Positions 24,611 through 32,753 of a stretch of 64,000 nucleotides of DNA are shown here, one piece after another. The notes beneath the pieces are model-generated. The model searched no databases. It saw only the letters and a program-made list of their open reading frames with translations, and was not told the DNA's origin. The DNA comes from Chitinophaga silvatica (GTDB taxonomy: Bacteria; Bacteroidota; Bacteroidia; Chitinophagales; Chitinophagaceae), in contig NZ_QPMM01000012.1 of the NCBI RefSeq assembly GCF_003419895.1, forward strand, positions 265,018 to 329,017, given 5' to 3'. Each line of letters starts with the position of its first letter. Within the stretch, counting starts at the first letter, position 1. The translations under genes and the position numbers were made by a program.

Positions 24611-26335
24611 CTACTCTAAGCGAATGGTCGACAGCGGAGCCCCGGCAGGAACCATTGGGAATACGTTGTCTTCTTTTTCTACCACTACTTCGAGTACATA
24701 AGCTCCGTCGTGTGCCAGCATTGCATCAATTGCTGCAGAGAGGTTATCACGTTCGGTAACTTTTTGCCCTGGGATGAAGAATCCTTTAGCAATTTGAATA
24801 AAGTCTGGATTGACCATTTCGGTAGATGAATAGCGCTTGTCGAAGAACAGTTGTTGCCATTGTCTTACCATTCCCAGGAAGTTATTATTCAGGATTACGA
24901 TCTTCACTCCGATCTGAGACTGATAGATAGTACCCAATTCCTGTAAAGTCATCTGGAAACAGCCATCACCGATAACGCCTACTACAGTTTTATCCTGAGC
25001 ACCTACTTTAGCACCCATAGCGGCAGGAAGGCAGAAGCCCATAGTTCCCATACCACCGGAAGTGATGTTGGTATTTGGATTTTTGAAACGGTAGTAACGG
25101 GAAGCCACCATTTGGTGCTGACCTACGTCTGTTACCAGAATAGCTTCGCGATTGGTTTTTTCGGAGATGAGGCGAACAACTTCAGCCATTTTCAGCTCCT
25201 GTTGTTTTGGATAGAGTTCTTTCTCCTGAACTTTTTCGTATTCCTTCTTTTCGGCTTTTCTGAATTCTTCCAGCCAGGCTTCATGACGGGCATTATTTAC
25301 CAGTGGAAGTAATTCGCGTAAAGCTTCTTTGGCATCGGCATGAACCGGAACGTCGGCACGAATGATTTTATGGATTTCGGCAGCATCGATTTCGATGTGA
25401 ATAACTTTGGCATTAGGCACATAGCAGCTAACGTCGCCGGTTACACGATCATCGAAGCGCATACCCACTGCAATAATTACATCGGCATCGCCGGTTAGCA
25501 GGTTAGGCGCATAGTTACCATGCATACCCAGTAAACCTACATACAGCGGGTGATCTACCGGTACGGAAGATAATCCCAGCAGTGTAGAACCGATTGGAAT
25601 TTCAGCTTTCTCTGCCAGGTTAATCAATTCCTTTTCAGCACCTGAGAGCAGTACACCGTGTCCGCACAGGATGAAAGGTTTCTTTGCCTGGTTGATCAGT
25701 GCAGCAGCTTCGGCTACGGCAGATTTATTGAGTTCAGGCAGCGGTTGATAGCTGCGGATATATTCGCATTTTTTATGCTCATATTCGAATTCACCAAATT
25801 GCGCATTCTTGGTAATATCTACCAATACAGGGCCTGGGCGGCCGGTACGGGCGATATAGAATGCTTTTGCGATGGCAGCCGGAATATCTTCCGCGCGGGT
25901 TACCTGAATATTCCATTTAGTAATTGGCATGGTAATGCCGATTACATCTGTTTCCTGGAAGGCATCAGTACCTAAAAGAGCAGCAGCCACCTGACCGGTG
26001 ATACATACAATCGGAGTACTATCCATGTAGGCATCCGCTAATCCGGTTACGAGATTGGTAGCACCCGGGCCGGAAGTTGCGAAAGCAACACCTACCTTGC
26101 CAGAACTACGGGCAAAGCCCTGAGCGGCGTGAGTGGCACCTTGTTCGTGCCTTACAAGTATATGGTGAACCTGATCTTGAAAATCGTAAAGTGCGTCGTA
26201 GATAGGCATAATAGCCCCACCAGGGTAGCCAAAGATAGTGTCTACACCTTCTGCTATCAGAGAGCGGATCACGGCTTCAGAACCTGTGATAGTTGGCTTG
26301 GCAGTTAACTGCTTATCAGTAATCTCAGGCTTCAT
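24611..26335 (-). CDS. ilvB: Acetolactate synthase large subunit
   Basis: The ThDP- and FAD-dependent catalytic subunit that condenses pyruvate with pyruvate or 2-oxobutyrate. Visible parts are GVDTIFGYPGGAIMPIYD with RHEQGATHAAQGFAR (ThDP-site Glu), TSGPGATNLVTG, the FAD region GMHGNYAPNLL and MRFDDRVTG, and the metal/ThDP-binding GDGCFQMTLQELGT ... NNNFLGMVRQWQ. I chose ATG 26335, which overlaps ilvD by 11 bases and gives 574 residues. In-frame ATGs at 26359 and 26395 would lengthen the N-terminus by 8 and 20 residues, with larger overlaps. Confidence 0.93.
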   Translation of the reverse strand: MKPEITDKQLTAKPTITGSEAVIRSLIAEGVDTIFGYPGGAIMPIYDALYDFQDQVHHILVRHEQGATHAAQGFARSSGKVGVAFATSGPGATNLVTGLADAYMDSTPIVCITGQVAAALLGTDAFQETDVIGITMPITKWNIQVTRAEDIPAAIAKAFYIARTGRPGPVLVDITKNAQFGEFEYEHKKCEYIRSYQPLPELNKSAVAEAAALINQAKKPFILCGHGVLLSGAEKELINLAEKAEIPIGSTLLGLSSVPVDHPLYVGLLGMHGNYAPNLLTGDADVIIAVGMRFDDRVTGDVSCYVPNAKVIHIEIDAAEIHKIIRADVPVHADAKEALRELLPLVNNARHEAWLEEFRKAEKKEYEKVQEKELYPKQQELKMAEVVRLISEKTNREAILVTDVGQHQMVASRYYRFKNPNTNITSGGMGTMGFCLPAAMGAKVGAQDKTVVGVIGDGCFQMTLQELGTIYQSQIGVKIVILNNNFLGMVRQWQQLFFDKRYSSTEMVNPDFIQIAKGFFIPGQKVTERDNLSAAIDAMLAHDGAYVLEVVVEKEDNVFPMVPAGAPLSTIRLE

Positions 26336-28004
26336 CTGTAACACATCCTTCTGTTGCATTTTTAACAAGTTTTGCGTACTTAAATAAGATTCCATTAGAT
26401 GCTTTCAATGCAGGTTGTGTCCAGGCGGCACGGCGTGCTGCCAGTTCTTCATCACTTAATTCTACATTGATGAAATTTTTGGTTGCATCTATTTCAATAA
26501 TATCATTTTCTTTTACCAGGGCTATATTACCACCTTCAAAAGCTTCGGGAGTAATATGACCCACTACAAAGCCATGTGTTCCACCAGAGAAGCGGCCATC
26601 AGTAATCAAAGCAACACTTTTACCCAAACCGACACCCATAATCGCACTCGTAGGTTTCAACATCTCTGGCATGCCGGGAGCTCCTTTAGGGCCCACCTGG
26701 CGAATGACGACAACATCTCCTTCCTTCACTTTGCCTGAAGTGATTCCTGCGATCAGTTCATATTCTCCTTCAAAGATCCTTGCAGGGCCTCTGAATCGCT
26801 CGCCTTCCTTACCGGTGATCTTAGCAACAGCACCGCCGGTAGCCAGGTTTCCGTAAAGAATCTGAATATGACCTGTTTGTTTAATTGGTTGTTCGAGCGG
26901 CACAATGATGTCTTGTGATTCGAAATCCAGATCCGGAACTGATTCCAGATTTTCTGCAAGCGTTTTTCCTGTAACAGTTATGCAATCGCCATGCAGAAAC
27001 CCTTTCTTTAACAGATACTTCATCACCAAAGGCACACCACCAATATTGTGCAGATCTTCCATCAGGTATTTACCACTTGGTTTCAGGTCTGCGATCAATG
27101 GAGTTTTATCGCTCACGCGTTGGAAATCATCGATAGTGAGATTCATTCCAACAGATTTTGCGATAGCAATGAAATGCAGTACAGCATTGGTACTTCCACC
27201 CATTGCTATGATTACCGTTAAAGCATTTTCAAATGCTTCCCTGGTCATAATATCACTTGGTTTGATATCTCTTGCCAACAGCAATTTGATATACTCACCA
27301 GCAGCAACACACTCGTCTCTTTTATCCTGACTCAATGCAGGGTTAGAAGAGCTATAAGGTAAGCTCATACCCAGTGCTTCGATAGCTGAAGACATAGTGT
27401 TGGCAGTGTACATACCACCGCAAGCACCGGCACCCGGACAAGCATTTTGTACAATACCTTTAAAGTCGCCCTCATCGAGCTTTCCAGCCATTCTCTGACC
27501 CAAAGCTTCAAAAGCAGAAACGATGTTCAGATCCTGACCTTTATATTTGCCCGGAGCGGTAGAACCGCCATAAACCATGATAGCAGGGCGGTTTAAACGA
27601 CCCATAGCCATGAGGGAACCAGGCATATTTTTATCACAACCCGGAATAGCAATTACTCCGTCATAATATTGTGCTGCAACAACTGTTTCAATAGAATCAG
27701 CAATCAGATCACGGCTTACGAGAGAGAAGCGCATACCCGGAGTTCCGTTGGTCATACCATCACTTACTCCGATAGTATTGAAAATCAGGCCTACAAGATC
27801 ATTTGCCCAAACACCTTTCTTTACTTCCTGAGCTAAATCGTTGAGGTGCATATTGCAAGGATTACCATCATAACCCATACTAACAATACCAACCTGCGCC
27901 TTATTCAAATCTGCTTCTGTTAAGCCGAGAGCATATAACTGAGCCTGTGTGGCAGGCTGAGTAGGATCTTGAGTGATCGTTTTGCTGTATTTGTTTAATT
28001 CCAT
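26325..28004 (-). CDS. ilvD: Dihydroxy-acid dehydratase
   Basis: Dehydrates 2,3-dihydroxy acids to the 2-keto acids of valine and isoleucine with an iron-sulfur cluster. The 559-residue protein shows conserved cysteines in DGNPCNMH near 47-54, IPGCDKNMPG near 119-128 and NACPGAGACGGMYTANTMS near 188-206. The C-terminal TDGRFSGGTHGFVVGHITPEA is the IlvD/Edd signature. The three cysteines at these places fit a Fe-S enzyme. It lies about 280 bases after ilvE, and its end overlaps the start of ilvB. Confidence 0.96.
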   Translation of the reverse strand: MELNKYSKTITQDPTQPATQAQLYALGLTEADLNKAQVGIVSMGYDGNPCNMHLNDLAQEVKKGVWANDLVGLIFNTIGVSDGMTNGTPGMRFSLVSRDLIADSIETVVAAQYYDGVIAIPGCDKNMPGSLMAMGRLNRPAIMVYGGSTAPGKYKGQDLNIVSAFEALGQRMAGKLDEGDFKGIVQNACPGAGACGGMYTANTMSSAIEALGMSLPYSSSNPALSQDKRDECVAAGEYIKLLLARDIKPSDIMTREAFENALTVIIAMGGSTNAVLHFIAIAKSVGMNLTIDDFQRVSDKTPLIADLKPSGKYLMEDLHNIGGVPLVMKYLLKKGFLHGDCITVTGKTLAENLESVPDLDFESQDIIVPLEQPIKQTGHIQILYGNLATGGAVAKITGKEGERFRGPARIFEGEYELIAGITSGKVKEGDVVVIRQVGPKGAPGMPEMLKPTSAIMGVGLGKSVALITDGRFSGGTHGFVVGHITPEAFEGGNIALVKENDIIEIDATKNFINVELSDEELAARRAAWTQPALKASNGILFKYAKLVKNATEGCVTDEA

Positions 28005-28281
28005 TGCTTTATAATTATCAGGTTACCCTGTTTTACAATAACCCTATTTTAAAACTTCTGCACAAAATACCCGGTAGCGGCTTTAAATTCAAACCAAATA
28101 TTTACTCATTAGCCGGTATTCAAATCTGTGCTTTTATCGATAAAACCCTTTACCAGAGGGAATACTTACCAACCCGATTTACAACATTCAAGGGTCAAAA
28201 GCTGCTGAGATAATTCTGAAATTCCTTTAAAATTATCATGAAAAACAGCCATTAAATCGCATTGTATTCTCACGGTGGCGG

Positions 28282-29172
28282 CTATACTAATTCTGAGGAT
28301 CTTTCTACTACCCTGTTTTTGTAAGCCTGTTGCAACCTGTAGCCAACAGAACGCTCCCAGGTCTTAGGAAATTCATACTCATCCAGTGATTTCATTCCGG
28401 CAACTTCTGCTGCTGTACCACATAAAAATGCAGCATCAGCACTCTTCAAGTCATTGATAGTGAATTTCTTTTCTTCTAATGGAATATTTAATTCATTACA
28501 TAATTCTATAAGAGTGGCCCGGGTAATACCAGGGAGTATATGACCCAATGGAGGCGTATATACTTTACCATCCTTTTCATAGAAGATGTTGGCGCCGGAA
28601 GCCTCGGCAACAAAGCCATTGATATCCAGCAATAAAGCTTCATCAAATCCTTTTTCTTTGGCTTCCTGCGTAGCGAGTATAGAGTTGATATACAAGCCGG
28701 AAGATTTTGATTCGATCATAAAAGCCTTAGGATTAGGGCGTTCGAAAGAGGAAGTCATAACCCTGAGCAGATCTTCACCTAAATAGGCCCCCCAGCCCCA
28801 GGCGGCAATCAGGATAGAGGAAGTTTCAGCAGGTTTTAGTGTCATTAAAGGAGGGCAAAACACCAGAGGTCTTATATATGCTTCATCCATACCGTTCATT
28901 TCCAATACTTTGTAACAAGCATCTATTAGTTCCTTGTTATCAAATTTGTAAGGGATATGAATTAATTCGCAGGAGCGTTTTAGTCGCTCAAAATGTTCAT
29001 GGGCTTTGAATATGCGGACATCACCACTAACGGTTTTGTATGCACGAATACCTTCAAAAGCGGCATAGCCGTAGTGGAGTGACTGGCCATACAGATCTGT
29101 GGAAGCAGAGGAGGCTTTGGTAAACTCACCATCGAGGTAGATGATGGTTTGGTGGTTGTAGTAGCTGTTCAT
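28282..29172 (-). CDS. ilvE: Branched-chain amino acid aminotransferase
   Basis: A fold-type IV PLP aminotransferase of 296 residues that makes Val, Ile and Leu from their keto acids. The start region (YLDGEFTKASSASTDLYGQSLHYGYAAFEGIRAY) is typical. The PLP lysine lies in SKSSGLYINSILATQEAKEKGFDEALLLD near 155-183, followed by VAEASGANIFYEKDG and a C-terminal CGTAAEVAGMKSLDEYEF. D-amino acid transaminase or aminodeoxychorismate lyase relatives are unlikely given the operon context. It is the first structural gene after the Ile/Val leader and attenuator. Confidence 0.95.
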   Translation of the reverse strand: MNSYYNHQTIIYLDGEFTKASSASTDLYGQSLHYGYAAFEGIRAYKTVSGDVRIFKAHEHFERLKRSCELIHIPYKFDNKELIDACYKVLEMNGMDEAYIRPLVFCPPLMTLKPAETSSILIAAWGWGAYLGEDLLRVMTSSFERPNPKAFMIESKSSGLYINSILATQEAKEKGFDEALLLDINGFVAEASGANIFYEKDGKVYTPPLGHILPGITRATLIELCNELNIPLEEKKFTINDLKSADAAFLCGTAAEVAGMKSLDEYEFPKTWERSVGYRLQQAYKNRVVERSSELV

Positions 29173-29189
29173 AAATGACGAATTAAGGC

Positions 29190-29222
29190 AAAAAAAAAGC
29201 CTTCCTCGTTGCGGAGGAAGGC
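29190..29222 (-). terminator. Attenuator terminator of the ilv operon
   Basis: On the minus strand GCCTTCCTC and GAGGAAGGC form a 9-bp stem with a 6-base loop, followed by nine T residues. It lies 30 bases after the leader stop and 18 bases before the ilvE start. GGAGGA at the very end of the leader peptide frame (about 29253-29259) can pair with TCCTCC of the 5' arm and loop, giving a simple antiterminator. The same GGAGG could pair with CCTCC just upstream of the leader ATG. Confidence 0.88.
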
Positions 29223-29251
29223 TGTATATCAGGTTATTGTATGTACGTTAG

Positions 29252-29365
29252 CTATCCTCCATATTGGTTTCCAATAATGACAATAATAATAATCACGACG
29301 ATAGCGAGGACTCCGTTGAGCCTTGCTATGATCTGATTAATATTATTTGCATTATTACCTTTCAT
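29252..29365 (-). CDS. Leader peptide of the ilv operon, Ile/Val-rich
   Basis: A 37-codon frame, ATG 29365 to TAG 29252. The core, VLAIVVIIIIVIIG (residues 19-32), has nine Ile and four Val codons when IIA just upstream is ignored, plus one Leu; the N-terminus is Asn-rich. It ends NQYGG. It starts about 20 bases after the predicted -7 element and is followed at once by an intrinsic terminator before ilvE. Shortage of charged Ile- or Val-tRNA should stall translation in this core and allow read-through into ilvEDBNCA. It could be misread as a small membrane protein, but its position between promoter and terminator argues for a leader. Confidence 0.87.
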   Translation of the reverse strand: MKGNNANNINQIIARLNGVLAIVVIIIIVIIGNQYGG

Positions 29366-29385
29366 TGGAGGTAGATGTGTTTTTA

Positions 29386-29415
29386 CAAAAGTAAAGCTTA
29401 GAATTTAAGAAGCAA
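29386..29415 (-). promoter_or_regulatory. Promoter of the ilv operon (-33 TTG, -7 TACTTTTG)
   Basis: TTG (29413-29415, minus strand) and TACTTTTG (29386-29393) are separated by 19 bases, an exact Bacteroidota housekeeping promoter and the same octamer and spacing as the aromatic operon promoter. Transcription would begin around 29380, just before the leader peptide. Confidence 0.83.
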
Positions 29416-29486
29416 ATTTTTTTTCTTTTATGAAAGAAGTGACTGTGTATTAAAGTTCAGTAGTATTCATTATTATATTAAAATGC

Positions 29487-29521
29487 AAAGAGGCCAGCTC
29501 ATTAACTGAGATGGCCTCTTT
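29487..29521 (-). terminator. Terminator after the sugar kinase gene
   Basis: AAAGAGGCCAGCTC and GAGATGGCCTCTTT form a 14-bp stem with one mismatch. On the minus strand it follows the kinase stop by about 68 bases; the T-tract is weak (GCATTTTA). It isolates the ilv promoter from the upstream kinase unit. Confidence 0.65.
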
Positions 29522-29588
29522 AGTAGTTCGCCGAAGCGATAAAATGATTTCATTTCATTTACTGTTCACTTTCTAAAAATGATTTCAT

Positions 29589-30686
29589 TTATTGTTCACT
29601 TGTTGCGCTGATCAGCAGACATTTATCGATGATAAGTTGCAGTTCAGGTTCTTTTTCGATTAGTCGTTGCAGTAATACCAATTGGTTTTTAGCACGATCG
29701 AAGTTGTGGTTTGGATACTTGATTGGGTAGTAAACATCCCCGTTCAGGTAATCTGAAAGGAATCTGATTCCTTGCATGTAGATCATAAACTTTCCTGCGA
29801 AGAACAATTGTTGCTTTTCAACATTTGTCAGTGAATTTCCGATTTCGCCGAGGTAACCTTGCATGAGGGCTTCGTAATATTCTGCCCGGATGACGATTTT
29901 GCTGAAATCATTTTCTTCTTCAGAGACGGGGCAAACATAAGTTCTGATCATGTCGCCCAAATCAGAGATCATTTTTCCCGGCATTAGAGTATCCAGGTCG
30001 CAAACACAAATACCTTCAAAAGTATCCTTGTTGAGTAATACATTATTGATTTTGGTATCATGATGCATTAACCGGTCTCTGAATTCGTGATTTGTTTTCA
30101 GTTGTTCGTACGTTACGGCGATGTCGGAGAATTGCAGGAATTCTTCAATCATCTTTTCTGCTGCAGACTTCCTGTCATCTTTTGCATTTCTTATAGCATC
30201 CTGGAAGGTGCTGTAACGCAAGGTCAGATTGTGGAAGTTTGGAATAGAAGCTTTAAACGGTTTCAGATCGATGCCCGAAAGGTAATTGGCTAAGCGGCCG
30301 AATTGTCTGGCAGCTTCGAAAGCCTGCTTTGGGTTATCTGCCTGATCTACCGTAATGGAATCCGCAATGAAGGGAATCAATCGCCAGTATTCGTTGTTGA
30401 TTACAAAGAGCTCTTCCCCGTTAACCGTGGGGATTGGCGTAATGAACAGATAGCCGGGATGATGTACTGCCAAATAATCTGCTGCCATCCTTTGATTTGC
30501 AGCGATGATTGTTGGTTCCTTGAATACGTTTACATTGATTTTTTGAAGAACGTATTTGCTGCTGTCCTGCTTCTTTTCTAGCAAAAAGGTGTTGTTGATG
30601 TGTCCTGATCCAAATTTTCGGACATTTAATCCTTCAGGCTCCAAACCGAAAGCCTGAAGGATCTTTTCATTTGGCTTTATTTCCAT
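29589..30686 (-). CDS. APH-fold sugar kinase, N-acetylhexosamine 1-kinase-like
   Basis: A 365-residue aminoglycoside-phosphotransferase-fold kinase. FGSGHINNTFLLEKK near 22-36 is the nucleotide loop, LMHHDTKINNVLLN near 225-238 has the catalytic Asp and Asn, and CDLDTLMPG near 248-256 has the metal Asp. The preferred start is ATG 30686 (MEIKPNEKIL), which overlaps the upstream nucleotidyltransferase gene by 10 bases. Bifidobacterial NahK, a kinase of GlcNAc/GalNAc at C1, is of this type and likewise works with a UDP-sugar nucleotidyltransferase. The adjacent pair therefore suggests sugar salvage to a nucleotide sugar. Substrate unproven. Confidence 0.75.
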   Translation of the reverse strand: MEIKPNEKILQAFGLEPEGLNVRKFGSGHINNTFLLEKKQDSSKYVLQKINVNVFKEPTIIAANQRMAADYLAVHHPGYLFITPIPTVNGEELFVINNEYWRLIPFIADSITVDQADNPKQAFEAARQFGRLANYLSGIDLKPFKASIPNFHNLTLRYSTFQDAIRNAKDDRKSAAEKMIEEFLQFSDIAVTYEQLKTNHEFRDRLMHHDTKINNVLLNKDTFEGICVCDLDTLMPGKMISDLGDMIRTYVCPVSEEENDFSKIVIRAEYYEALMQGYLGEIGNSLTNVEKQQLFFAGKFMIYMQGIRFLSDYLNGDVYYPIKYPNHNFDRAKNQLVLLQRLIEKEPELQLIIDKCLLISATSEQ

Positions 30687-31579
30687 AAATTGTCTGGATA
30701 TTCTCCATTCGCAACCAGCTGGTTTAAGCTGGCCTGCACGCCCGGTGCATCTTCTTTGTAGGTAACACCAAACCATTTGGAACTGGTTGGAATTACCTTT
30801 ACCAGGCCTTTATCGCGACGGATAAACTCATCTGCAACGATAGGAATAAAGAACTCAGATTTTGGATTGCTGATATTCTTATCCAAAAATTCGTTGAACA
30901 AATCCTGGCTCAGTTGGAAAACACTTGGATCGAAGGCCCAGAAGTTCATAGATACCGGCGTATTTGCATCCAAAGGATGTTTGCCACCATCTGCATCTTC
31001 ATAAACTATCTGATCGTTTTCCTTATATATTTTAGTTCTTTCGTTAATAGCTGCAAGATTACCTGCTGCATTCACTTCACAAACCCCACGGGATACAGAG
31101 CCATGTTCGCTGATAGTCTTACCTAACTCGTAACCAATTACGCTGTAAACATCCGGTTTGCATCCGTTTTTCAGGAATTCTGCTGCTTTTACAAAAGCAT
31201 CGGTTCCATAGAAATCATCTGCATTAATTACCGCAAATGGTTCGTTAATGGCATTTTTAGCACAAAGGATCGCATGTGCAGTTCCCCAAGGCTTAGTTCT
31301 TTCAGCCGGGATCTGATGATCTCCTATATAAGCATCCATCTCCTGGAATACATAATCCGTTTCAACACGTCCTTTCAGTTTAGGCTCAAATATTTCTTTG
31401 AACTCAGCTGCAAAGTTTTCACGAATAATAAATACAATTTTTCCAAATCCGGCGTTGATTGCATCATAAATTGAGTAATCAATAATAGTTTCACCACTGG
31501 GGCCAAATTTCTGGATTTGTTTTAAACTGCCATATCGACTGGCCATACCGGCCGCTAGAATCAATAAAGTCGGTTGCAT
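30677..31579 (-). CDS. Sugar-1-phosphate nucleotidyltransferase family protein
   Basis: A 300-residue NTP transferase. The nucleotide loop LILAAGMASRYGSLKQIQKFGPSGETIIDYSIYDA starts at residue 5. VINADDFYGTDAF near 115 carries the metal-binding Asp pair, and YKEDAPGVQASL lies at the C-terminus. The start is placed at ATG 31579 (MQPTLLILAAG). No left-handed beta-helix acyltransferase domain is present. It overlaps the kinase gene by 10 bases, indicating a functional pair: the kinase makes a sugar-1-phosphate and this enzyme activates it. The sugar is not identifiable. Confidence 0.85.
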   Translation of the reverse strand: MQPTLLILAAGMASRYGSLKQIQKFGPSGETIIDYSIYDAINAGFGKIVFIIRENFAAEFKEIFEPKLKGRVETDYVFQEMDAYIGDHQIPAERTKPWGTAHAILCAKNAINEPFAVINADDFYGTDAFVKAAEFLKNGCKPDVYSVIGYELGKTISEHGSVSRGVCEVNAAGNLAAINERTKIYKENDQIVYEDADGGKHPLDANTPVSMNFWAFDPSVFQLSQDLFNEFLDKNISNPKSEFFIPIVADEFIRRDKGLVKVIPTSSKWFGVTYKEDAPGVQASLNQLVANGEYPDNLWK

Positions 31580-31758
31580 TTTTCTGATATTAGTTTTATA
31601 ATGATCAACTATTTTCCCAAAAATATCGGCGCCTAATTTAAACATTAAATACTGTTTTCTCAGCTTCTTTTTATGTTATATCTCTGTTTTTATCGCCATT
31701 TGATGAGATTTACAGTATACTTATATATATCAAATCCTTTCCAATACTGCCTTTAGGT

Positions 31759-31790
31759 AACATATATTACCTTCGCAAAAAATATATGTT
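31759..31790. promoter_or_regulatory. Inverted repeat before the PLP-enzyme gene
   Basis: AACATATATT and AATATATGTT flank about 12 bases, 15 bases before ATG 31805. It overlaps the likely promoter (TACCTTCG resembles TAnnTTTG with one mismatch), so it may be an operator or a 5' hairpin. The remaining bases from 31580 to 31804 show nothing else. Confidence 0.35.
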
Positions 31791-31804
31791 TTTTATCGAT
31801 TCGC

Positions 31805-32686
31805 ATGACAGACCTTTCTAATATTACCTTAGACACACTGAAAGCCGGTTGGATTTCCCCTCATCTTCATGCGGCGGTATTAAGACTCGACAAACTACAT
31901 CCCGAGGTTTCCGGCAACAAATGGTTTAAATTAAAATATAATATATCTATCGCCCGGGAAAACAACAAGGGCATCCTTACTTTTGGAGGGGCCTACTCCA
32001 ATCATATTGCCGCTACAGCCATGGCCTGCAAACTTGCCAATATTCCCTGCATTGGTATTATCAGAGGGGAAGAATTGGAGCAAAATCTCAATCATACCCT
32101 TAAACTGGCGAAGGATAATGGCATGCAGCTTAGGTTTACCGACAGAAACAGCTATAGAAACAAAACTTCCTTTGCCACCCAATATCCTGATTATTTAATA
32201 GTTCCTGAGGGAGGGCACAACGCTGCAGGAGCCAAAGGGTGTGAAGAAATTCTGACGATCCACCCCACAAATGATTATTCACATATCCTCTGTGCCGCCG
32301 GTACTGGTACTACCCTGGCCGGATTAATAAATAGCGCAGCTCCACATCAGAAAGTAATAGGCATACCTGTGCTAAAGGGTGCAACATTTCTTGAACAGGA
32401 GGTGGCAGCGTTATTATCTCCCGATCACAGGGCTGAATGGGAGCTGTTATATCAGTTTCACGGAGGAGGATATGGCAAAAGTTCCAGGGAACTCATAAAT
32501 TTTATGAATTCTTTATATCAGGAAACTTTGCTCCCTACCGACATAATTTATACAGGAAAAATGTTGATGGCTTTTCATCAATTATCGCTACAGTCGTGGT
32601 TTCCAGCAGGCAGCCGGGTTTTAATGATCCATACCGGAGGCTTGCAGGGCAATCTTTCTTTAGCTCCAAACGTTCTGTTGTTCTAA
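31805..32686 (+). CDS. PLP-dependent ACC deaminase / D-cysteine desulfhydrase family enzyme
   Basis: A 293-residue fold-type II PLP enzyme. The PLP lysine is in LHPEVSGNKWFKLKYNI near 31-47, with ILTFGGAYSNHIAATA near 57-72 and the phosphate loop CAAGTGTTLAGLI near 160. The C-terminus YTGKMLMAFH ... LMIHTGGLQGNL is typical of the 1-aminocyclopropane-1-carboxylate deaminase/D-cysteine desulfhydrase family. D-cysteine desulfhydrase activity is more likely than ACC deaminase for a short bacterial member, but motifs alone do not decide. It stands alone, divergent from the nucleotidyltransferase unit. Confidence 0.83.
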   Translation: MTDLSNITLDTLKAGWISPHLHAAVLRLDKLHPEVSGNKWFKLKYNISIARENNKGILTFGGAYSNHIAATAMACKLANIPCIGIIRGEELEQNLNHTLKLAKDNGMQLRFTDRNSYRNKTSFATQYPDYLIVPEGGHNAAGAKGCEEILTIHPTNDYSHILCAAGTGTTLAGLINSAAPHQKVIGIPVLKGATFLEQEVAALLSPDHRAEWELLYQFHGGGYGKSSRELINFMNSLYQETLLPTDIIYTGKMLMAFHQLSLQSWFPAGSRVLMIHTGGLQGNLSLAPNVLLF

Positions 32687-32692
32687 AAACAG

Positions 32693-32723
32693 TTCATTAT
32701 ATTTAAACCGTAGTGTATTTTTG
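32693..32723 (+). promoter_or_regulatory. Promoter of the secreted protein gene at 32754
   Basis: TATTTTTG (32716-32723) matches the -7 consensus TAnnTTTG exactly. A TTC in place of TTG lies 20 bases upstream (32693-32695). It is 30 bases before ATG 32754. Confidence 0.5.
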
Positions 32724-32753
32724 CCAACTTAAAGAGCCTTTTCGATTTTCAGT

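Noticed and set aside
28004..28213. 69-codon plus-strand frame between ilvD and ilvE
   Set aside because: It starts on the antisense of the ilvD start codon, has no recognisable motif and no -7 element, and its composition is like that of non-coding A/T-rich DNA.
28005..28281. Possible second leader peptide between ilvE and ilvD
   Set aside because: No short frame rich in Ile, Val or Leu and no terminator hairpin was seen in this gap.
30687..30776. 30-codon extension of the sugar kinase
   Set aside because: It overlaps the upstream nucleotidyltransferase gene by 100 bases. MEIKPNEKIL at 30686 fits the family start.
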